Shown one piece after another: positions 55,005-64,000 of a stretch of DNA of 64,000 bases (positions within the stretch are counted from its first letter, which is position 1; every line of letters starts with the position of its first letter). Location: assembly GCF_010093535.1 (NCBI RefSeq), contig NW_022985173.1:353919-417918 (forward strand). Reading direction: 5' to 3'. This stretch comes from Lindgomyces ingoldianus. Taxonomy: Eukaryota > Ascomycota > Dothideomycetes > Pleosporales > Lindgomycetaceae. The notes below the pieces were generated by a model, which was not told the DNA's origin, did no database searches, and worked only from the letters and a program-made list of their open reading frames with translations. The position numbers and the translations under genes are program-made.

Positions 55005-56266
55005 AAGTATGTCAAGAGGACTATCGTCCGCCCGTCCTGGTAGCGAAGCTAGAAAACCCCGCATGGCGCCGTATCTCCATAGGCGACCTCGTGCATGCGG
55101 TATCTGGTTGTCATTGCACCGCAGCCACATTAGCCCTCCTTATCCGTCTGGGCTAGCTGCACAGATAGAGAAAATGGATCGGAATGGAATGAATGTGCAA
55201 CCAAGGCAGAAACTTGCAGATCAAGCGCCGGTTGATTGTGAAATTCTTGGGTAATAGCTAAAGAAAGACACGACAGCACATCACATCACACTCCCCCTCC
55301 AGCGTGGTTGACGTGGGATGGCAGAGAGGGACAATAATTGAGCCTGTGGGATTGTCAGCAACTTTCAACCTCGAGTCAGCACACATCTGGCGTCAGGAGC
55401 GTGTGGTCGGAACGTATTTTCTTGTCTGCGATTTGTTTCTCCGGGCGTGCCGATTCCTATTCGTTGCATTTCGGGACATACGCCATGTTACGCTAACGTT
55501 AAACGCCTCGTAGTAAGCAGGGGAGGGATGTGGCACACACATAGACCTCACCTCCAGCGTGATCTTCAGGAGTTCCTTATCCGCTAGCCATGGCCGGTAA
55601 CATGATGGTTCGGCCAAACTCTCATCCGGGCGAAGAAGAATCTCACTGGATGTTAGACAGTCGCGGAAGCGGCACGACAGCTGCCTCATCGTACTTTTTC
55701 TGTCCTCCCGTGGGATTTACACAACCAAGGCTGTCGCAGATCAATGTGTGTATGCAGTCCCTTCTTCTCTGTACCGTTCGGTCGGTACCGGCTGCGGCCA
55801 CAGGCCGCTGTCCAGGAACTTTGGGCAGTTCGATGTCGTAATTGGCGGGAGTCTTGCGATAACAGCACATGGCCGCGAGATATAAACGATATAAATGCCA
55901 CAAACGCTGTCGCACCCCGAGTCACTGCAGCCAACTACTTCATCCTAACCCTTAACCCTTCTCCTCCGGTCTCACCGCTACGTTGCTCCTCTCTCTTCAC
56001 CGAGCATTTTCACCGGAAAGGCTAGAAGAGAGCATTCGGGCTGGTGGGGCAGGCCTGAGCTGCAGGCCGTCCCAAGCAAGGCGGGGCATGTCTGCCCGAT
56101 TTCTGTCATACAAGAAAAAGGAAGACGACGTTATCTACCTTCAAGACCCTTATACAGATTCAAAGACAGACTTCGACTTTTTGTATCCGCCGTTCTTCTT
56201 AACCGCCCGCTCAATTAGACTGCCGTCCGAAGTCAAACCATAGCCCATCATCTGTGCCGAAGCAGC
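55005..56266. other. Intergenic region between Clf1 and the dehydrogenase
   Basis: About 1.26 kb with Clf1 3' UTR and promoter of the dehydrogenase. Several overlapping frames of about 80-98 codons on both strands, none with a known family. Nothing else was seen. Confidence 0.45.
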
Positions 56267-58731
56267 ATGACCAAACCGAAAGTTCTACTGCTGGGAGAAA
56301 TCGAACAGTAAGTCAAGAAGTCATTTCGATTACTCTCAAGAATCAAGTTGTCGAGTGTGCACTCCGATACCGGAATGTGGAATCGGTTTTCCTGTCTATC
56401 AGTCTTCATCCTCTTGTTGAGCTCGCTTCTTCCAACCACTATTCGTGTTCGGCGCTATATGCCTGAATCCCAGTCTCTTACCAGATCTCCGATTGCAGCG
56501 CACACGACTCATGGAATTCGCTTTCTACTCTCGCCGAATTGATCATTCCCAATGCCCGAAGCCGCAATGAATTTCTGGAGGAGTGCAAGAGCGGACAATT
56601 AGATGGGGTATTGGTCGTATATCGGACATTTGCCAGCGTGGACATCACCGGGAGGTTCGATAAGGAGCTGGTTCAGCTTTTGCCAAAGAGCTTGAAGTTC
56701 ATATGCCATAATGGTAAGTTCAGAGAGAAGCTCGGTTTCTCTTTTTCCTTTGCCGAGTCTAGTTCCGTCCTGCAATGCATAAGTCGCGTAACCAAAAGCT
56801 GCAGCCGCTCGTTTTGGGAGATGAACCTGCATGGCTGTCAGAGAATCTGATTAAGAATTTCAGTTTCGGGATTCGGAGCCGCATATGGGGAATAAAAGCC
56901 CAGGCATGGTTTTGCACAGGACGAAGGAAAAGTGGCACATCGAAGAAGCATGAACGGACTCAATTCCGAACCTAAGGCGTTAACACGTGGCTGCCGACGA
57001 TCTGCTAGCCTCTTAGGTCTCAAAACTCTGTTGGGCCTATCAGGTCCTCCGCTGACGCGAGAGCACGCCATGTTGTGCCAGACTGAGAGAGCCATGCAGG
57101 AGCATCGTCTGCTGTGCTGCACTCACCACAATTGTTCTCGCCGCGGACTTCAGCACCACAGTGCGATTCGAAGCTAGAACATGAAAATGTACGTCTTTGA
57201 CTGCGAGATCTTACCGTTGTTGCAAACTCCGGGCTGCGTTCTCAGAGCCACGGCAGCGATACACGTGGAGATGTTTCTGCTTCAACTTTCACTGTCGGAC
57301 ATTTACTGGAGCACATACCAGTTTGCCCGGCCTTCGTGCCACTTTTTCTTCTTTCTGGAGCCGCGCTCCATGGGCAGGACGGCTTTCTAAATAACATCAG
57401 CGACCGCTCAAGAGGCTCACCATGACCTATCGCAGGGGCCGGATACGACCAAGTAGACGTACATGTCTGCACAGACCGAGGCGTCAAGGTATCAAATACA
57501 CCGAATGCGGTAGACGACTCTACGGCCGACGTGAATATGTTCCTAATGCTAGGCGCGCTTCGAGGTTTCAATACATCCATGACAGCACTGCGAGAGGGAA
57601 AGTGGAGGGGTCACCCTCCTCCACCCCTGGGTCACGATCCGGAAGGCAAGACGCTTGGGATTCTCGGAATGGGGGGGATTGGAAGGAATCTTAAGAAGAA
57701 AGCTGAGGCGTTTTCTATGAGGGTTGTTTATCATAACCGCAAAAAGCTGCCAGATGAGCTAGCCGGCGGAGCGGAATACGTGAGCTTCGAAGAGCTACTC
57801 AGAATCAGCGATGTCATCAGCTTGAATCTTCCCCTAAATGTGAGTGTTTCACTTACCTGTAGATGACTGACTTTCCGGATGTTTCCTTGTCCCACCGCTT
57901 ATTAACTTCCTAAGTCTCCACTAAGCAATCATCTCCTAAAGCCCATCCTCTCCAAACTAACCTAACCCCCAGAACCATACCCGCCACAAAATCTCCTCCA
58001 GCGAATTCGCCATGATGAAGAAGGGCGTCGTAATCGTTAACACAGCACGCGGCGCCGTCATTGACGAAGCCGCACTAGTGCAGGCTCTAGACAGTGGACA
58101 CGTCGCATCAGTCGGCCTGGATGTGTATGAAGACGAGCCGAAGATACATCCGGGACTAGTCGCCAACCCGCATGTTATGCTAGTGCCGCATATGGGTACT
58201 TGGACAGTTGAGGTGAGTTGTGTGACGTTTCTTTAAGGCATTGAGCTTTTCAAACACGCTGGTCTGTGTGGGGTTTGGGGGGATGAGGAGAACCTGAGGT
58301 TGCGGCTGGAAGAACTTGGGAGGGGAAAGTGGCGCACATGGGGATGTAGGGTTGCGGTGCCGCGGTACTCGCAATCACACATGTATCTTTCTACTTGTTT
58401 GCAACTTCGTCAATCTGTGCCCGAACGCACACACGTTGTGTGTGTGCCTGGTACGACGAGCAAAGCAGACAGGAGGAGGGACAGCCAAGACATCTATGGA
58501 TACGACGGTTCTCTTGCTGTCCCTGCAGCATCCCGCGCGCTTCCCAGCCCATACTTGCCTAAATGAGAAGGAGGGTGCTACTTCATGCGGCATTTTGAGA
58601 TGAGCGAGGCTGACTTGACAACGCGGATTCAGACTCAAACAGCTATGGAGGAGTGGAACATTAGCAACGTGAGAAGTGTGCTAGAGACAGGGGCGTTAAG
58701 GAACGTAGTGCCGGAGCAGGTGAATTTGTGA
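56267..58731 (+). CDS. D-isomer-specific 2-hydroxyacid dehydrogenase (glyoxylate/hydroxypyruvate reductase-like)
   Basis: NAD(P)H-dependent reduction of glyoxylate or other 2-keto acids. Five exons: 56267-56307, 56499-56713, 57436-57839, 57973-58212 and 58633-58731, giving 332 residues, the usual family size. Joined sequence reads MTKPKVLLLGEIEHAHDSW, LDGVLVVYRTFASVDITGRF, KFICHNGAGYDQVDVHVCTD, then the nucleotide site TLGILGMGGIGRNLKKKAEA. Catalytic residues are visible: Arg in VNTARGAVIDEAAL, Glu in DVYEDEP, His in VPHMGTWTVE. The last exon gives TQTAMEEWNISNVRSVLETG and ends VVPEQVNL. Intron lengths are 191, 722, 133 and 420 bp, far above the rest of the window, although every exon join is in phase and leaves no family residue missing. 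Without splicing the gene breaks into unrelated short frames. Substrate specificity is unproven. Confidence 0.93.
58427..58447. other. Small hairpin inside the fourth dehydrogenase intron
   Basis: Perfect 8-bp inverted repeat GCACACAC ... GTGTGTGC with a 5-base loop (GTTGT), within intron 58213-58632. It could fold in the pre-mRNA or be a simple-repeat by-product. Confidence 0.6.
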
Positions 58732-61700
58732 AGTGACGTGAAAGTGAAGATAGAAGCTGCCAGGGAGGAGGAATTGGTATTAAGTGCTCGATTCAGCTAT
58801 GGCGTATGTAGGCACGGAATGGAATGGTTTGGCTATAGATGTAATCAAAAGAACAAGACTTAACGAGGCCGACATGCAAAGAAAAGGCTGGGAAAATCTT
58901 GGAATAGATTGCCAAAATTCATCTTCTCATTCCGTCCACTCCGTCCCTAAACTCTATCCTTGTCGTTGCATACACTTTCCGACACCCCAAGGCAGTGTGC
59001 GAGACACCATCTCCTGATGATTTCCAGGCAAATAAGGTTCGTAACCCAAGGTCAAAAGGCCGGGCGAATAATTACTTTTTGCTTTTTTTTTGCCCTGGCC
59101 CAGCACGTCAAAAAACCCCACGATACATACGTAACTCGTCGTTGGTACAAATCATCCCGTTGCTTTTATCCAGAGGCGGCCATAACCGTGCCCGCGGATT
59201 GGCAGGCGCCAGTGGACTCGTTACGGCATGCCGTTCTGGTGGGCGTGCGGGCTCTGACGGTTTGTCGCGCGAGGTTGTTCCTTGTACGTATGGGTGCGTG
59301 TGAGTGACAGAGATTGGTACTACGGTCCTGTACAGTTCTTTTACCTCAAAGCTATTGGGAACTTGGAGCGGGCGGGAAAGCGTGGTCATCAAAAGAAAAA
59401 GAGAAGGGTGGAATGGATAGCCACATGTGGGTGAGTTTCCCGAAGCCCGGGATCAGTCCCGGCCAATGATCTGGAGACTCTGAACGAAAATTTGAGATGG
59501 GAGAAGTTACCCAGCTTCCTGTGACATGTGAACTTTTTAACAAGCAGATGTCGTTTCGTCTAGCTCCGATGAAAAACTTCGGCAGAGGATTTGCTCGGCT
59601 GGCGGATTGTTGGGCATGCCAAAGGATCTCAAAGGCGTCCCGCTTGATGCGCAAGTCGCTCGTCTAAAATTCTCAAGGCTCGGTTGGCGGCGCCTTAGAA
59701 GCCTTCTAGAAACCATATCGCGCAGTCTGTTATGTTGTGCCCCAGCAGGGGCAATCCTTGAGGCGAGAAGCAAAGGGTCGTGACGAGGAAGATCCTTCTA
59801 ACCTCAAGTTGGAATATCAAAATGCAAAGAGCCACCTTCCATGTAGATGTCTGAGTGGAATTGACGGCTGGTTTGGAGGAGTTCGGGGATGGCATGACCA
59901 ATGAGCTGGTGATAGAGAGAACACCACAGTTGCACAAAGGCTTTTTACGCTCACCGGATCTCCCGGTTGACCGACAGCTCTGACTGTGTCTTTGCCAGAA
60001 GGCTGAAGATTTGGTTGGTTTCTCCAGCAGCGGCTTGGAGAGCATAGGGTTTGGGCGAGAAGTTAGAAGGATTTCGGCTCTGGCGGAAGACAGCACTGGC
60101 ATATTCAAGATGATGAAGCCGTACGGCGGTACCCGCATACAAAGGGAAGAGAGAGCTTCTGGCTAATCGGTCCTGCAACACTACACATGTTACAGACTGG
60201 CCGTTCCAACGACCGTTCACTGCAAGCCTGCTTTTACCCGTTGACAGCCTCCGGTAACACAGGCTCGACCTTTTCGGGTCTCAGGCTGAGTTTTGCTCGG
60301 AAGGGAAATGCTGAACCAACGTCAACAGCCGTCCCTGAAGTTGCTTTCATCATGCGGCGTGGTTCACCGTCTTTCTCACCGCGCTGATCCGTGTTCGAAA
60401 GGTGGCTGGGATATGATGAGGCTAGATCTTGGTCTGATATCCTGCTGTTCGGCGGGTAAATGGGGCAGGGAAATAACACTGCACAAGCGGGACCTTACCT
60501 CATCTTGTCAGCGCCCACAGGTCGAGCGTTGACAATGGTCGATGATATGCTGATACCCAGCCCGATCACAGACCGAACGTGGATAGCCGGGCCGGTAGAG
60601 GCCCGTGTGAGACATCTACGCCCCTGTTCCTCCAACGCGCCATGACATTGGAGCACTATATCATGCTGGACACTTCCTTCCATGGGTTTACCGACATGAG
60701 GGAGAGGGAAATGTTTCAGGGCTAGGGGGATCAAGTCGGTTGAGGTATCTAAATCAAAGGACCCCTCGCGAGGGCGTTAAGGTAGATCTTATAGATAGAC
60801 GTACAGTACCGAAAGCAGAAGGACCATCACAGTGAGATTCTTCCTGCTTGCTCGCTAGATCCCGAGGAGCGGAAACCGTAATATGTCCAAGGCTGTCATG
60901 CCATTCCGGATGGGGCCTGTAGCCGACCGCTTCCCAGCGGTATTGGATGCAAACTGCAGCACAGCTGAGCGAGTCGATGAGCAAGCGTTGCTGCATGCAG
61001 TGTATTGGATTGGTGATGGAGCGGGCAGGCGGTTCGAGGCTGCAGGAGACAGGAGAGAGCCAAGCCGTATCTACAGTGTGGATGAACCCAGCGACCCTGC
61101 CAAAGACGATCTGCCCGCGTGCTGCTTGCTGGCGGCGGCGACAGAAAGCCTTGCTTACGGAGGTCTGAAGGAGAAGTGATGCGACCGAAGAAACTCTTCC
61201 GCATCACCAGCGTTGCACGTGCCGGCCCAATCGGGTCTAGTGCCACATCACCAGCTAATTTTTCTCTCCTTCACTGCCCGCACCCATTCATTTTGCATTT
61301 GCATTTCACCTCGCCCGGCATCTGCATCTGCACCCGCTCCGGTTTTCCATCTCTCCCCCCAGCAGTTATTGCTGACGAGGTTGCGCTGCACTCGCTCGCC
61401 AACACCCCAGGCCATCCAGGCCGGCTCTAGCGAGAGCATCTGCAACGGGCGCTCGCGTAGCATCAGCCCTCGAACGGTACGCAATCATCTCCCGCATCTT
61501 TTCATTGCATCCTGCCCCAAGCTGCCCCGAGCTGCTGCTTGGGCGCTGTGTGAACCGCGTTATCCCACCACCCCAGGCACCGCCACCAAGCACAACTAGC
61601 TGCCTCTTCGCGCGTTAGCTTGAGGACCCAATCGCCTCGTCGAAGCACCCTCCTTTCAGCACCGAGCACCATTTATTGTCGCATTCCAACACCTGCTTTT

Positions 61701-62155
61701 TGCGCCCACCCCTTCATCCGTCACGCGCGGCTCCTCCGCCTAGCTCGCTCGTCCCCTCCTCTTCTCCTTGGTGTAGCGCATTCGGTGTTCTGGCGGGCGA
61801 GCTTTTGCCGACGCTCTCTGACCTTCTGCTCAGTGTCACTACGCGCTCCCCAGCGACTGGCATCCAGCAGACCGAGGTCCCCTGGCCTGCAGCATTCCAC
61901 CAGCTCCCTAGCTCGACCCCCCGATCTGGCCGATACGCCGCCGTCCTGCGTCTCGGCCTGCCTTCCGCTCTTTTCCTCCTCCCTCGTCTGTGGCCTCGTC
62001 CCGTCCTGGGCTGTCAAGCTTTCTCGCTTCGCTCTGACGCCGGCGGCCATCTTTCCACCAGACGCGATTCTGCTGTGTGTCGTCTCAACTTCACGTCCAC
62101 GGTCTCGACGTCGTGCTGGTGGGACCGTCGAGGCCCCATTCACCGCTAGGCGTGA
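58732..62155. other. 3.4-kb region: unassigned DNA followed by an ATG-free leader
   Basis: From 58.7 to about 61.2 kb I see no recognisable gene; minus-strand frames at 59695-60138 (147 codons) and 59951-60220 overlap in different frames, and 60883-61179 (plus) is 98 codons, all without domains. From 61182 to 62155 (974 bp) there is no ATG on the plus strand, directly before the Zn2Cys6 start, and the sequence is C/T-rich. The latter looks like a long 5' leader of that gene. Confidence 0.5.
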
Positions 62156-64000
62156 ATGTCACACGATTTTTCCAAAGCACAAAACATCACAGCGCCGTAC
62201 TCGCCCGCCCCATCGCACTTCTCGCAAACCAGCATGGCGGATCAGAGCACCCAGCAAAGACAACAATCGGCCTCTTATCCCTCTCCACACTCCTACCCGT
62301 CGCCTTCGATGCAGCCCACCTACACCTACCCTCCGCCGCAGGGCCAATCCAACCCTGAGCCGTATCGTGGCTCGCCGCAGGGCCAGAATATGTCACTACC
62401 CTCTCTGAATCTTCCCCCAATACGTTTGCAGGATGGCCAGACACAGCCGCCGCCGCAGCACTCAGGACAGCAGCCGATGGGGTCGCCGCTCCCTCCACCA
62501 CAGCACGGCATGCCCCAGTACTATCAGCATCCGGGCCACGCTCCACCTCCTGGGCAGCAGATGAACATGGCGGGCGGCCCGCATCAGCTCGCGATGCGCT
62601 ACCAGCTGCCGCCGCAGGGCGAGCAAAGAATTCTATCGGGCGGGCGGCACAAGAAGGAAATCAAGCGTCGCACGAAGACCGGGTGTCTGACTTGTCGCAA
62701 GAGGCGCATAAAGGTACGTTTGCAGTTCAATTGGACGCGATGGGCTAGACGCGACGTGAATGCGCGAGGCATGAGGTGCAAGCATCGCAGGAGGCAGCGG
62801 TTGTCGTCTGTAACCGAGCCACCAAAGAAGCGAGATCCAAACTTTTCTCGACCTCTAATCCGACTTCACTCGTCCGCGACACAACTGCTGACTAGAATCT
62901 CAACTAGTGCGACGAAGCCCATCCCATCTGCCGAAACTGCCAGAAGAGCAAGCGCGAGTGTTTGGGATACGATCCCATTTTCAAGCAGCAACCCGGGCCT
63001 GCGCAAATACAACCCGCCCCAAATTCTGCACCGCACCCAACCTCTGTCCCTGCCTCTTCTCCACCCACCACGGTGTCATACGGTGGGCAGGTTCCCCAGG
63101 GATACGCCCCCGCTGCGACTGCTGGCTACGCCCCGCCGGTTCCTACCTCGGCATCAGGCCATCCTCCCTACGAAAACTTCAACAACTCTGCGATAGATCC
63201 TGCGCTCGCTGCCCAGGACCCAGCCATGCATGGGGGACAACCGCCATACAACGGTACGCATGCAATGAACCCTGCGCTGCGCGGGGTGGGAAGTTCAAGT
63301 CCATATTCGTCTGTGGCCTCCGACACCCACCCCATGAAGGGTCCGTGTTTTATGCATTTACTTGTTTTCATCATACACTTGCTCAGATATGTGCTGACTC
63401 TTTTTGTACAGCCAAACGCATCAAAATCACTGACATCTTCCCCATTGGCAACCATAATCCACCTGAAATACCCCCACGGACCTCACCAATCCCACCGGAA
63501 CTGGACGACGAATTTGCAAAGATATTAGCGAACGACTATTGCCTGGGTCTAGACGCAATCCTCGAGACGAAATGGTACTCAACCAACAACAATGCGCTCA
63601 ACAAGATCTTAGCCGACAGGAGCCTCCATGAAGAAGCCGTGGCATTTGCAGAGACGGTGAAATATCAACACAATTCATTCGATATGGCGCGAATATTCAG
63701 TCAAGAGGCTCGTCTGATCTGGCATATGTTGGGCGTGTGCAAACAGAATCCCCCTGCCACCAACGGCACTAACGGGACAGCACCCGCCAATGCCGAAAAT
63801 GAGGATCGTTCATTAAAGGAAGTCCGAGCGCGCTTCGACATTCTAGAATCCCTCTTAACCAATCAAAATCTTGAAACAAATCCACTGCGTCAAATATCGT
63901 ATCCGGCCGACGTTGACATCCAGAAGAAGGCCGAGATCGATTTCTGGGAGCAATTGGGCAACTTTGTCGTGTATGCAGATAGTGATTCTGCACCTGCAGG
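62156..64000 (+). CDS. Zn2Cys6 fungal transcription factor with long Pro/Gln-rich N-terminus, 3' end cut by window
   Basis: Nuclear regulator, targets unknown. Exons 62156-62713, 62908-63340 and 63412 to beyond the window. The first 165 residues are Pro/Gln/Ser/Tyr-rich and disordered. The zinc cluster is C177-X2-C180-X6-C187-X6-C194-X2-C197-X6-C204; a 194-bp intron splits it exactly before C187 (TGCLTCRKRRIK then CDEAHPICRNCQKSKREC). This cluster followed by LGYDPIFKQQPGPAQ is of the RTKTGCLTC type shared with Moc3-like regulators. Exon 3 gives AKRIKITDIFPIGNHNPPE, then DDEFAKILANDYCLGLDAIL and QEARLIWHMLGVCKQ, the start of the C-terminal helical domain. The third exon uses a weaker donor (GTCCGT). 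A second Met at residue 27 (MADQSTQQ) is an alternative start. About 526 residues are visible. Confidence 0.88.

Noticed and set aside
59695..60220. Minus-strand frames of 147 and 89 codons that look partly protein-like
   Set aside because: Segments such as YASAVFRQSRNPSNFSPKPY caught my eye as possible gene remains, but the frames overlap and no intron model joins them into a known family.
61620..62408. 262-codon open frame
   Set aside because: It begins with TTG, has no ATG, and overlaps the real transcription factor start in another frame; explained by a C/T-rich leader free of stops.
1..64000. tRNA, rRNA, CRISPR, viral or intact transposon sequence
   Set aside because: I looked for T-loop motifs, 5S-like sequence, regular repeat-spacer arrays, transposase or reverse-transcriptase motifs and terminal repeats and found none; this was by eye, so a tRNA with an intron or a short relic could be missed.

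Overview
The window is chromosomal DNA of a filamentous ascomycete (Pezizomycotina). The genes are interrupted by short GT-AG introns, mostly 46-139 bp, with CTAAC/CTGAC-like branch sites. They encode typical fungal proteins: Zn2Cys6 regulators, a mitotic B-type cyclin, DHA2 MFS and ClC transporters, and an Rpd3L (Rxt2) subunit. Placement near Leotiomycetes/Helotiales is only an impression from protein style. No bacterial operon, virus, CRISPR array, intact transposon, tRNA or rRNA was recognised. I joined exons by hand using splice sites, reading phase and family continuity, so exon borders are predictions.

Region by region. 1-1.8 kb: 3' part of a Zn2Cys6 transcription factor gene, cut by the left edge. 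2.9-12 kb: a housekeeping block containing mitochondrial ribosomal protein uL2m, cyclin B, a HIT-family hydrolase, mitochondrial prolyl-tRNA synthetase and mitochondrial ribosomal protein uL10m. Three of these five serve mitochondrial translation, and ProRS and uL10m share a 314-bp head-to-head promoter. 12-22.4 kb: Rxt2-like chromatin factor, a TRAPPC11-like trafficking protein, a mitochondrial SLC25A38/Hem25-type carrier and an RS-rich DUF3824 protein. 23.8-30.1 kb: a ClC chloride channel/exchanger and a kelch-propeller membrane protein. 30.1-34.6 kb: a 4.5-kb stretch without a recognisable gene. 34.6-42.9 kb: an HpcH/HpaI-type aldolase, a small glutaredoxin-like protein, a CHORD-CS co-chaperone, an unknown Ser/Pro-rich protein and a 14-TM DHA2 transporter. 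42.9-47.9 kb: gene-poor, holding only a 73-codon Cys/His-rich ORF. 47.9-58.7 kb: a 14-3-3-like protein, the head-to-head spliceosome pair Prp31 and Clf1, and a D-2-hydroxyacid dehydrogenase with unusually long introns. 58.7-64 kb: a long leader region and the 5' part of a second Zn2Cys6 regulator, cut by the right edge.

I found no convincing new biological system. The best leads are two long ATG-free leaders (974 bp before the right-hand transcription factor, 806 bp before the kelch gene), shared promoters joining functionally matched genes, long introns in the dehydrogenase gene, a kelch membrane protein without a visible signal peptide, and a few orphan ORFs in the gene-poor stretches.
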